This document shows, in pieces, positions 33,390 through 40,674 of a DNA stretch of 64,000 nt. Origin of the DNA: Kutzneria viridogrisea (lineage in GTDB: Bacteria; Actinomycetota; Actinomycetes; Mycobacteriales; Pseudonocardiaceae); NCBI GenBank assembly GCA_014138725.1, contig JACJID010000006.1, forward strand, positions 700,122 through 764,121, written 5' to 3'. The notes under the pieces were generated by a model. That model searched no databases and was not told the DNA's origin. It saw only the letters and a list, made by a program, of their open reading frames with translations. The stretch's first letter is position 1. Every line of letters starts with the position of its first letter. Position numbers and translations under genes: made by a program.

Positions 33390-33971
33390 GTGAACCCCGT
33401 GGACCACCTCGTGTACGCCACCCCAGACCTGGACGGCACCCTGCGCGAGCTGGCCGCGCGCGGGCTGCGACTGAGCCCCGGTGGGCCGCACACCGGTCTG
33501 GGCACCCGCAACCACCTCGCCGATCTCGGCGAAGGGCGCTACCTGGAGGTGATCGGCCCCGACCCCGAGCAGGACGGGCCGCCGCTGACCTTCGGCATCG
33601 CCGAGCTGACCGCCCCGCGCCTGGCGACCTGGGCCGTGCGCGTGCCCGACCTGGACCGCCTCGCCGCCCACCCCGTCGCGATGTCCCGCCAGCGGCCCGA
33701 CGGCGTCACCCTGTCGTGGCGGCTCGCCTTCCCGCAGGACAGCCTGCACGGGCTCGTGCCGTTCCTGATCGACTGGGGCGCCAGCGAACACCCTTCCGCC
33801 ACGGCCGCGCCGGGCGCACGCCTGCTCAGGTTGCACGGCGGCCACCCCGAGCCGGAGTTCGTCCGCGCGCGCCTGACCGAGGTCGGCGCCGACCTGGACC
33901 TGGTCCGCGCCGACGAGCCCTGGCTGGCCGCCGTGATCGCCACGCCCTCGGGTGAGGTCGAACTGCGCTGA
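33390..33971 (+). CDS. VOC-fold / glyoxalase-like protein
   Basis: A 193-residue protein of the glyoxalase-like (Glyoxalase_3) type: VDHLVYATPDLDGTLRELAARG, then GTRNHLADLGEGRYLEVIGPD, with a degenerate second half (SWRLAFPQDSLHGLVPFLIDWG). His and Glu residues for a metal site are present at HLVYA, NHLAD and YLEVIG. The function is unknown. GTG 33390 is the start. Three hairpin repeats follow the gene. Confidence 0.82.
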   Translation: MNPVDHLVYATPDLDGTLRELAARGLRLSPGGPHTGLGTRNHLADLGEGRYLEVIGPDPEQDGPPLTFGIAELTAPRLATWAVRVPDLDRLAAHPVAMSRQRPDGVTLSWRLAFPQDSLHGLVPFLIDWGASEHPSATAAPGARLLRLHGGHPEPEFVRARLTEVGADLDLVRADEPWLAAVIATPSGEVELR

Positions 33972-34000
33972 GGGGGTGTGCCGGCTCGCCCCCCAGCCGC

Positions 34001-34053
34001 GTCACATAGGTGCCCTTCATGACGGTCAACGTCTCAAAGGGCACCTATGTGAC
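34001..34053. repeat. dispersed hairpin repeat, ATAGGTGCCCTT type, copy 5
   Basis: GTCACATAGGTGCCCTT (34001-34017) pairs perfectly with 34037-34053. An inner GACG/CGTC pair adds 4 bp. It is the first of three copies in 240 bp. Confidence 0.85.
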
Positions 34054-34094
34054 GGCGGGGCGAGCGAGCCGCCGCGCGACGCAGCCGTCCTGTC

Positions 34095-34147
34095 GTGTCA
34101 CGAAGGTGCCCTTGACGACGTTGGGTGTCCTGAACGGCACCTTCATG
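34095..34147. repeat. dispersed hairpin repeat, GAAGGTGCC type, copy 6
   Basis: GAAGGTGCC (34102-34110) pairs with GGCACCTTC (34136-34144). The flanking and inner arms carry several mismatches, so this copy is partly decayed. Confidence 0.7.
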
Positions 34148-34186
34148 GCGTGCGAGGTGTGGCGGCGACCCGTGCCCCACCGCCGC

Positions 34187-34234
34187 GAAGGTGCCCTTTG
34201 CGACACCCAACGTCTCAAAGGGCACCTTCATGGC
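34187..34234. repeat. dispersed hairpin repeat, GAAGGTGCCCTTTG type, copy 7
   Basis: GAAGGTGCCCTTTG (34187-34200) pairs perfectly with CAAAGGGCACCTTC (34216-34229) around a 15-nt loop. It ends 13 bp before the stop codon of the DAHP synthase gene and could serve as its terminator. Confidence 0.8.
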
Positions 34235-34246
34235 ATTGGCACCCCG

Positions 34247-35335
34247 TCAGCGGGCGCCGCTCAGCGAGTCCGCGCGCCGCGAGGCCACGGCGGCGGCCAG
34301 GTCGCGCAGCACGGAAACCGTGACGTCCCAACCCATGCACGCGTCGGTGACGCTCTGCCCGTAGGTCAGCGAGGTGGCCTCGCCGAGGGTGAGCTCCTGG
34401 CGGCCCGGCACGAGGAAGCTCTCCAGCATGAGGCCGACGACGCCCCGTTCCCCGGCGGCCACGCGCGCGGCGATGTCGGCGGCGACGGCGGGCTGGCGCA
34501 GGTGGTCCTTGCCGCTGTTGCCGTGGCTGCCGTCGACGATGACCCGGCCGGGCAGCCCGGCGGAGTCGAGCCGTGCCAGGGTGTGCTCGACGCTGGCCCG
34601 GTCGTAGTTGGGGCCCGCGGAGCTGCCGCGCAGGATGACGTGGCAGTCGGGGTTGCCGCTGGTGGAGAAGATCGCGGCGAGCCCGTCGTCGGTGACGCCG
34701 GGGAACACGTGGCTGCTGGCGGCGGCCTTGACGGCGTCCACGGCGGCCTGCACGTCGCCCTCGGTGGAGTTCTTGATACCGATGGGCATGGACAGCCCGC
34801 TGCACAGCTGGCGGTGCACCTGGCTCTGCGCGGTGCGGGCGCCGATGGAGCCCCAGCTGACGGTGTCGGCGATGTACTGCGGGGTGATCGGGTCGAGGAA
34901 CTCGCAGCCCACCGGCAGGCCCAGCGCGAGGATGTCCAGCAGCAGGGCGCGTGCGGCGCGCAGCCCGTGGTTGACGTCGAAGCTGCCGTCCAGGTTCGGG
35001 TCGTTGATCAAACCCTTCCAGCCCAGGGTGGTGCGCGGCTTCTCGAAGTAGACCCGCATCACCACGCACAGGTCCTCGGACAGCTCGGCGGACAGCGCGG
35101 CGAGCCTGCGGGCGTACTCCAGGCCCGCGGCGGGATCGTGCACGGAGCACGGGCCCACCACCACGAGTAGTCGGTCATCGGCGCCGTCGAGCACGCGGGT
35201 GACCGCGGTGCGGCTCTGCACCACCACGGCACGGCCCGCGTCGGTGAGCGGTAGTTCGTCGCGCAGCAGGGCGGGGGACACCATCGGGCGAACCCCGGCG
35301 ATGCGCTGGTTGTGGACCTGGTCGGTACTGGACAC
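34247..35335 (-). CDS. aroF: 3-deoxy-7-phosphoheptulonate synthase, class I
   Basis: A 362-residue DAHP synthase joining phosphoenolpyruvate and erythrose 4-phosphate, the first step of the shikimate pathway. It is the class I alpha type of E. coli AroF/G/H: VVGPCSVHD, KPRTTLGWKGLINDP, GCEFLDPITPQY, GARTAQSQVHRQL, GIKNSTEGD and VDGSHGNSGKDH. The length agrees. GTG 35335 follows GAGGAGCAGCACC. Upstream lie a Tyr-Trp-Phe leader peptide and an intrinsic terminator, so expression is set by charged aromatic tRNA through attenuation. Most actinobacteria also have a class II enzyme; this one is probably the second. Confidence 0.93.
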   Translation of the reverse strand: MSSTDQVHNQRIAGVRPMVSPALLRDELPLTDAGRAVVVQSRTAVTRVLDGADDRLLVVVGPCSVHDPAAGLEYARRLAALSAELSEDLCVVMRVYFEKPRTTLGWKGLINDPNLDGSFDVNHGLRAARALLLDILALGLPVGCEFLDPITPQYIADTVSWGSIGARTAQSQVHRQLCSGLSMPIGIKNSTEGDVQAAVDAVKAAASSHVFPGVTDDGLAAIFSTSGNPDCHVILRGSSAGPNYDRASVEHTLARLDSAGLPGRVIVDGSHGNSGKDHLRQPAVAADIAARVAAGERGVVGLMLESFLVPGRQELTLGEATSLTYGQSVTDACMGWDVTVSVLRDLAAAVASRRADSLSGAR

Positions 35336-35395
35336 GGTGCTGCTCCTCGTCTCGCAGACCGATCCACTCCGTCGCCGGTCTGCCTGTATCTGGGC

Positions 35396-35428
35396 AAACA
35401 AAAAGGCAGAGGTCGTGGGACCCCTGCC
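35396..35428 (-). terminator. attenuator terminator of the DAHP synthase leader
   Basis: On the minus strand GGCAGGGGTC pairs with GACCTCTGCC (one G-U pair) around a CCAC loop and is followed by TTTTTGTTT. It is a textbook intrinsic terminator with a U-tract, rare in this GC-rich genome. It lies between the leader peptide and the structural gene. Confidence 0.9.
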
Positions 35429-35456
35429 TGAGCCGGCTCTGGATGGCTTGTCGCGG

Positions 35457-35522
35457 TCAGCGCGTGGTCGCACCGCCGGGCCCACCCAGGGCCGGCTCGC
35501 TAAACCACGGATAACGACGCAC
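35457..35522 (-). CDS. aromatic leader peptide of the DAHP synthase attenuator
   Basis: A 21-codon ORF from GTG 35522 (or 25 codons from ATG 35534) contains the run RRYPWFSEP, with Tyr, Trp and Phe codons close together, and stops at TGA 35457-35459. Stalling at these codons when charged tRNAs are scarce would favour read-through into the synthase gene. The peptide segment GAGCCGGCCCT can pair, with one mismatch, with AGAGCCGGCTC just before the terminator, giving an alternative fold. A TATGCT box before it suggests a near-leaderless transcript. Confidence 0.88.
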   Translation of the reverse strand: MRRYPWFSEPALGGPGGATTR

Positions 35523-35613
35523 GAGGTGGAGCATACCCGATGTTGACGACCCCGGTTTAATGGGTCAGTATCAGTCCATTGAAGCGGGACCCCCGATGCG
35601 GAAGGCTGGCCGG

Positions 35614-36978
35614 ATGTCGCGAAGCGAAGGTCTGCTCACCGTCGACGAACTGCGCGAGCTGGTCGCCGACGGCACAGTCGACACCGTGCTGGTGGCCATC
35701 GCCGACATGCAGGGCAGGTTGCAGGGCAAGCGTTGCGCCGCGAAGTACTTCCTGGACACGGTGCTGGAACACGCCACCGAGGGCTGCAACTACCTGCTCG
35801 CGGTGGACGTGGAGATGAACACCGTCAGCGGCTACCAGGTGTCCTCCTGGGAGCGTGGTTACGGGGACTTCGTGATGCGCCCCGACCTGTCCACCCTGCG
35901 GCTGACCCCGTGGCTGCCGGGCACCGCCCTGGTCATGTGCGACGTGGAGTGGGAGGACGGCAGCCCGGTCACCGTCTCGCCGCGCCAGGTGCTGCGCCGC
36001 CAGCTCGACCGGCTCGCCGAGCGCGGGCTGGCCGCCTTCGTGGGTACCGAGCTGGAGTTCATCGTCTTCGACGACAGCTACGAGCAGGCACACGACCTGG
36101 GCTACCGGGACCTGCGCCCGGCCAACCAGTACAACGTGGACTACTCCCTGCTGGGCACCTCGCGCATCGAGCCGCTGCTGCGCCGCATCCGCAACGAGAT
36201 GGCGGGCGCGGGCATGGTCGTGGAGTCGGCCAAGGGCGAGTGCAACCTCGGCCAGCACGAGATCGTCTTCCGCTACGACGAGGCACTGTCCACCTGCGAC
36301 GGTCACAGCCTCTACAAGAACGGGGCCAAGGAGATCGCCGCGCAGGAGGGCCGCGCGCTGACCTTCATGGCCAAGTACAACGAGCGCGAGGGCAACTCCT
36401 GCCACATCCACCTCAGCCTGCGCGGCACCGACGGGGAGCTGACCTTCGCCGGGGACGGTCCGCACGGCATGTCCGTGCAGGCGCAGCGGTTCATCGCCGG
36501 GCAGCTCGCCTGCCTGCGCGAGCTGACCCTGCTGTTCGCGCCGAACGTCAACTCGTACAAGCGTTTCGTGCCGGGAAGCTTCGCGCCGACGGCCGTGGCC
36601 TGGGGCCGGGACAACCGGACCTGCGCCCTGCGACTGGTCGGCCACGGGGCGGGCCTGCGCGTGGAGAACCGCGTGCCCGGCGGGGACGTCAACCCCTACC
36701 TGGCGGTGGCGGCACTGATCGCGGCCGGTCTGCACGGCATCGACAACGAGCTGGAGCTCCAGCCGGAGCTGACCGGCAACGCCTACACCTCCGGGGCGCC
36801 GACCGTGCCCTCGACCCTGCGTGAGGCCGCCGACCTGTTCTCCGCCAGCGAGTTGGCCCGCACGGCCTTCGGCGAGGACGTGGTCGCCCACTACGGCAAC
36901 GCGGCACGGGTGGAGCTGGCCGCCTTCGAGTCCGCCGTCACCGACTGGGAGCGGGTCCGTGGCTTCGAACGGCTCTGA
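35614..36978 (+). CDS. glutamine synthetase-like gamma-glutamyl-amine ligase
   Basis: A 454-residue ATP-dependent ligase of the GlnA3/GlnA4/PuuA group. Motifs are GTELEFIVFD (metal Glu), ESAKGECNLGQHEI, KYNEREGNSCHIHLSL, PNVNSYKRF and VENRVPGGDVNPY. Members of this group glutamylate polyamines or ethanolamine rather than ammonia. The adenylylation-site tyrosine motif of GlnA1 is not evident. ATG 35614 has GGAAGG upstream. The downstream PuuD-like hydrolase and aldehyde dehydrogenase overlap in an operon, which supports an amine-catabolic role. Confidence 0.88.
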   Translation: MSRSEGLLTVDELRELVADGTVDTVLVAIADMQGRLQGKRCAAKYFLDTVLEHATEGCNYLLAVDVEMNTVSGYQVSSWERGYGDFVMRPDLSTLRLTPWLPGTALVMCDVEWEDGSPVTVSPRQVLRRQLDRLAERGLAAFVGTELEFIVFDDSYEQAHDLGYRDLRPANQYNVDYSLLGTSRIEPLLRRIRNEMAGAGMVVESAKGECNLGQHEIVFRYDEALSTCDGHSLYKNGAKEIAAQEGRALTFMAKYNEREGNSCHIHLSLRGTDGELTFAGDGPHGMSVQAQRFIAGQLACLRELTLLFAPNVNSYKRFVPGSFAPTAVAWGRDNRTCALRLVGHGAGLRVENRVPGGDVNPYLAVAALIAAGLHGIDNELELQPELTGNAYTSGAPTVPSTLREAADLFSASELARTAFGEDVVAHYGNAARVELAAFESAVTDWERVRGFERL

Positions 36979-37696
36979 TTCGAGCGGCTCCGGGCGCAGG
37001 CCGGTCATCGGCGTCACCACGTATCTGGAGCGAACCCGTTACGGCGCTTGGGATGTCGAGGCCGCGGTGCTGGCCCGCACCTACGTGGACGTGGTCGCCG
37101 CGGCGGGCGGCAACCCCGTGCTGCTGCCGCCGCTGGACGACTGGCAGGCCGAGAGCGTGGCCTTCCTGGACGGCCTGGTGCTGGCCGGTGGCGCCGACGT
37201 GGACCCGGCCCGCTACGGCCAGCGGCCGCACCCGCGCACCGGTAACCTGCGGCCGGACCGCGACGCGGCGGAGTTCGCGCTGGCGCGGGCCGCGCTGGAG
37301 GTGGACCTGCCGATGATCGGGGTGTGCCGTGGCATGCAGGTGCTCAACGCCGTGCTCGGCGGCACGCTCGTGCAGCACGTGCCGGACGTGACCGGCGCGA
37401 CCACGCACCAGCCAGCGGTGGGCCAGTTCGCGAACAATCCCGTGTCGCTGGTGCCCGGCAGCAGGCTCGCCGAGATCCTGGGGCCGAGCGCGGTCGTGTC
37501 CTGCTCGCACCACCAGGCGATCGACCGGCTCGGCGCGGGCCTGACCGTGGCGGCCACCGCGGCCGACGGCACGATCGAGGCGGTGGAACTGTCCACAGCG
37601 GACTTCGTGCTCGGCGTGCAGTGGCATCCCGAGCAGGACGCGGAAGTGCGGCTGTTCAAGGCTTTGGTGGACAACACCAGGAGGAGTGACCGGTGA
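36959..37696 (+). CDS. puuD: gamma-glutamyl-gamma-aminobutyrate hydrolase-like (PuuD type)
   Basis: A 245-residue class I glutamine amidotransferase-like hydrolase. The nucleophile Cys lies in GVCRGMQVLN and the His-Glu pair in GVQWHPEQD. The N-terminus RPVIGVTTYLERTRYGAWD and the GGADVDPARYG loop are typical of PuuD. It releases glutamate from the gamma-glutamylated carboxylic acid made by the earlier steps. GTG 36959 has GGGAG upstream and overlaps the ligase gene by 20 bp. Its stop overlaps the next start (GTGA). Confidence 0.9.
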   Translation: MASNGSDSSGSGRRPVIGVTTYLERTRYGAWDVEAAVLARTYVDVVAAAGGNPVLLPPLDDWQAESVAFLDGLVLAGGADVDPARYGQRPHPRTGNLRPDRDAAEFALARAALEVDLPMIGVCRGMQVLNAVLGGTLVQHVPDVTGATTHQPAVGQFANNPVSLVPGSRLAEILGPSAVVSCSHHQAIDRLGAGLTVAATAADGTIEAVELSTADFVLGVQWHPEQDAEVRLFKALVDNTRRSDR

Positions 37697-39054
37697 GTTT
37701 CGACGTGATCAACCCCGCGACCGAGGAGTTGGTCCGGAGCGTCGAGCTGGCGACGCTGGCCGAGACCGACGCGGCCATCGCCCGCGCCCAGGCCGCGCTG
37801 CCCGCGTGGCGTGCGGTCGCGCCGGGGGACCGGGCCCGCCTGCTGCGGCGCTTCGCCGAGGCCATCGACGCCGACCGCGAGTACCTCGCCCAGCTGGAGG
37901 TCACCAACTCCGGGCACACCATCGGCAACGCCCGCTGGGAGGCGGGCAACGCGCGCGACGTGGTGCAGTACTACGCGGCGGCGCCGGAACGCCTGTTCGG
38001 CAGGCAGATCCCGGTCGCGGGCGGGGTCAACGTGACCTTCAGCGAGCCGCTGGGCGTGGTCGGGGTCATCGTGCCGTGGAACTTCCCGATGCCCATCGCC
38101 GCCTGGGGGTTCGCCCCGGCGCTCGCGGCGGGCAACACGGTGCTGGTCAAGCCCGCCGAGCTGACCCCGCTGACCGCGTTGCGACTGGCCGAGCTGGCCA
38201 GGCAGGCGGGCATTCCCGAGGACGTGTTCCAGGTGCTGCCCGGTAAGGGATCCGTTGTGGGACAGCGCTTCGTGACGCACCCCGCGGTGCGCAAGGTGGT
38301 GTTCACCGGGTCCACCACCGTGGGCAAGCAGATCATGTCCGGCTGCGCGGACCAGGTGAAGCGGGTGACCCTGGAGCTGGGCGGCAAGAGCGCCAACCTG
38401 GTGTTCGCCGACGCGGACCTGGAGAAGGCCGCCGCCACCGCGCCGTACGGGGTGTTCGACAACGCGGGGCAGGACTGCTGCGCGCGGTCCCGGATCCTGG
38501 TGCAGCGCAGCGTGTACGACCGGTTCATGGAACTGCTGGAGCCCGCGGTCAAGGGCGTCAAGGTGGGCGATCCCGGCAGCGAGGACTCCGAGATGGGACC
38601 GCTGATCTCCGCCGCGCACAAGGAGAAGGTCGCCTCCTACGTGCCCGAGGACGCGCCGGTGGCCTTCCGGGGAACCGCCCCGGACGGCCCCGGCTTCTGG
38701 TTCCCGCCAACGGTGTTGACCCCGTCGTCCACACAGGACCGATCGGTGGTCGAGGAGATCTTCGGGCCGGTGGTCGTGGTGCTGCCGTTCGAGGATGAGG
38801 CGGACGCGGTGCGCATCGCCAACGACAGCGAGTACGGGCTGTCCGGTTCGATCTGGACCCGTGACGTGGCGAGGGCTCTGCGCGTCTCGCGCGGGGTGGA
38901 GGCCGGGAACCTGTCGGTCAACTCGCACTCCTCGGTGCGCTACTGGACGCCCTTCGGCGGGTTCAAGCAGTCCGGGCTCGGTCGCGAGCTCGGTCCAGAC
39001 GCGGTCGCGGCCTTCACCGAGACCAAGAACGTGTTCATCTCCACGGAGGAATGA
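37693..39054 (+). CDS. NAD(P)-dependent aldehyde dehydrogenase
   Basis: A 453-residue aldehyde dehydrogenase. Catalytic Cys262 lies in GQDC, the general-base Glu near 228 in LELGGKS, with PWNFPMPIAAW and the C-terminal EEIFGPVVVVLPF. In this operon it would oxidise the gamma-glutamyl-amino-aldehyde, the PuuC step. The GTG start overlaps the hydrolase stop by 4 bp. The length is short by about 20 residues at the N-terminus compared with PuuC, with no loss of core residues. Confidence 0.92.
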   Translation: MSFDVINPATEELVRSVELATLAETDAAIARAQAALPAWRAVAPGDRARLLRRFAEAIDADREYLAQLEVTNSGHTIGNARWEAGNARDVVQYYAAAPERLFGRQIPVAGGVNVTFSEPLGVVGVIVPWNFPMPIAAWGFAPALAAGNTVLVKPAELTPLTALRLAELARQAGIPEDVFQVLPGKGSVVGQRFVTHPAVRKVVFTGSTTVGKQIMSGCADQVKRVTLELGGKSANLVFADADLEKAAATAPYGVFDNAGQDCCARSRILVQRSVYDRFMELLEPAVKGVKVGDPGSEDSEMGPLISAAHKEKVASYVPEDAPVAFRGTAPDGPGFWFPPTVLTPSSTQDRSVVEEIFGPVVVVLPFEDEADAVRIANDSEYGLSGSIWTRDVARALRVSRGVEAGNLSVNSHSSVRYWTPFGGFKQSGLGRELGPDAVAAFTETKNVFISTEE

Positions 39055-39058
39055 GGAT

Positions 39059-39826
39059 ATGGCTGAGCGTTTGGCCGGTCGGGTCGCCGTCGTCACCGGC
39101 GGCGGCAGCGGCATCGGGTTGGCCTCCGTGCGGCGGCTGGCCGCAGAGGGGGCGCGGGTCGTGGTCGCCGACATCGACGCGGTGTCCGGCTCGGCGGCGG
39201 CCAAGGAGGTGGACGGCCTGTTCGTGCAGGTGGACGTCACCGACGAGGCCGAGGTGCAGGCCCTGTTCGACAAGGCGGTGGACAGCTACGGCTCGCTGGA
39301 CATCGCGTTCAACAACGCCGGGATCTCCCCGCCCGAGGACGACTCGATCCTGACCACCGGCATCGAGGCGTGGCAGCGGGTGCAGCAGGTCAACCTGACC
39401 TCGGTGTACCTGTGCTGCAAGTACGCGCTGCCGCACATGCGGCGGCAGGGCAAGGGCTCGATCATCAACACGGCCTCGTTCGTGGCCGTGATGGGCGCGG
39501 CCACCTCGCAGATCTCCTACACCGCCTCCAAGGGCGGGGTGCTGGCGATGAGCCGCGAGCTGGGTGTGCAGTTCGCCCGCGAGGGCATCCGGGTCAACGC
39601 GCTGTGCCCCGGCCCGGTGAACACCCCGCTGCTCAAGGAGTTGTTCGCCAAGGACCCGGAGCGGGCCGCGCGCCGCCTGGTGCACGTGCCGCTGGGCCGG
39701 TTCGCCGAGCCGGAGGAGATCGCGGGCGCCGTGGCGTTCCTGGCCAGCGACGACTCCTCCTTCATCACCGCCTCGCAGTTCCTGGTCGACGGCGGCATCT
39801 CCGGCGCGTACGTCACCCCGCTGTAG
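39059..39826 (+). CDS. short-chain dehydrogenase/reductase
   Basis: A 255-residue classical SDR. Cofactor motif TGGGSGIG (near 14-21), NNAG (near 91), catalytic Ser in NTASF and YTASK, and NALCPGPVNTPL are all present. It may carry out the amine or alcohol oxidation not covered by the other enzymes of the operon. ATG 39059 follows GAGGAATGAGG. The spacing to the aldehyde dehydrogenase gene is 4 bp. Confidence 0.9.
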   Translation: MAERLAGRVAVVTGGGSGIGLASVRRLAAEGARVVVADIDAVSGSAAAKEVDGLFVQVDVTDEAEVQALFDKAVDSYGSLDIAFNNAGISPPEDDSILTTGIEAWQRVQQVNLTSVYLCCKYALPHMRRQGKGSIINTASFVAVMGAATSQISYTASKGGVLAMSRELGVQFAREGIRVNALCPGPVNTPLLKELFAKDPERAARRLVHVPLGRFAEPEEIAGAVAFLASDDSSFITASQFLVDGGISGAYVTPL

Positions 39827-40531
39827 GTGGACACCGCGGGTGACGCGCTGTTCCGCCCGGTGCGGACGGGCAACGCGTTCGAGGAGACGGTGGAACGGCT
39901 GCTCCAGGCGATCCGGCTGGGTGTCGTGCCGCCGGGGGAGCGGCTGCCCGCCGAACGGGAGCTGGCCGCCCGCCTCGGGGTCAGCCGCGTCACCCTGCGC
40001 GAGGCCCTGCACGCGTTGCAGGAGGCCGGTTTCGTGGAGTCCCGCCGCGGTCGCTACGGCGGGACCTTCATCAGCGCGAGCCTGCCGGTGGGCGGCGGTC
40101 CCGTGCCGCCGCCCTCGGTGGGCTCGCTGGAGGACGCGCTGACCCTGCGCACCGCGCTGGAGGCCGGGGCCGCCGAGGCCGCGGCGGCGCGCGTCCTGTC
40201 CGGCTACGACCGGGACCACCTGCGCGCCCGCCTCGCCGAGTGCGAGTCGGCCGAGCTGACCGACTACCGGCGCAAGGACTCGCGGCTGCACCTGGCCATC
40301 GCCGAGGTGACCGGTTCGGCCTCGCTGACCTCCGCGGTGGCCGACGTGCGGATGCGGCTGAACGAGCTGCTGGACGGCATCCCGTTGCTGCCCCGCAACA
40401 TCGAGCACTCCAACCAGCAGCACGCGGTGATCGTGGCCGCGGTGCTGGACGGGGACCCGGCCGCGGCGCGCTCGGCGATGACCGAGCACCTGGACGGCAC
40501 GGCGGCCCTGCTGCGCGGCTTCCTCAGCTGA
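39827..40531 (+). CDS. FadR/GntR-type regulator of the gamma-glutamylation operon
   Basis: A 234-residue regulator. The winged helix is at about 18-80 (RLLQAIRLGVVPPGERLPAERELAARLGVSRVTLREALHALQEAGFVESRRGRYGG pattern), and an FCD ligand-binding helix bundle follows with metal-type His residues (SRLHLAIAEV, HSNQQHAVI). GTG 39827 abuts the SDR stop codon (TAGGTG), so it is the last gene of the operon and is translated by coupling. Local feedback control of the operon is inferred. Confidence 0.9.
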   Translation: MDTAGDALFRPVRTGNAFEETVERLLQAIRLGVVPPGERLPAERELAARLGVSRVTLREALHALQEAGFVESRRGRYGGTFISASLPVGGGPVPPPSVGSLEDALTLRTALEAGAAEAAAARVLSGYDRDHLRARLAECESAELTDYRRKDSRLHLAIAEVTGSASLTSAVADVRMRLNELLDGIPLLPRNIEHSNQQHAVIVAAVLDGDPAAARSAMTEHLDGTAALLRGFLS

Positions 40532-40593
40532 GAGGCTTTGCTGGGCCGAACGGGCGAGTCGCGTTGCTCGCGGGAAGCGTTGACGGGCCCCGG

Positions 40594-40607
40594 TGGAAGC
40601 GCTCTCA
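40594..40607. promoter_or_regulatory. CebR-like LacI-family operator before the GH16 gene
   Basis: TGGAAGCGCTCTCA differs from the streptomycete CebR consensus TGGGAGCGCTCCCA at two positions and keeps the central AGCGCT. It lies 68 bp before the start codon. Control by a beta-glucan-derived oligosaccharide is inferred. No CebR gene is in the window. Confidence 0.6.
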
Positions 40608-40674
40608 TCAAGGGGTCACCGCCGCTGGCCCCTTGACGGGGGCGGCGGTCCCTGCCGTGACAAGGAGGTCACCG

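Noticed and set aside
34001..34234. CRISPR array
   Set aside because: Repeats are imperfect hairpins with different sequences, spacing is irregular, and no cas gene is in the window.
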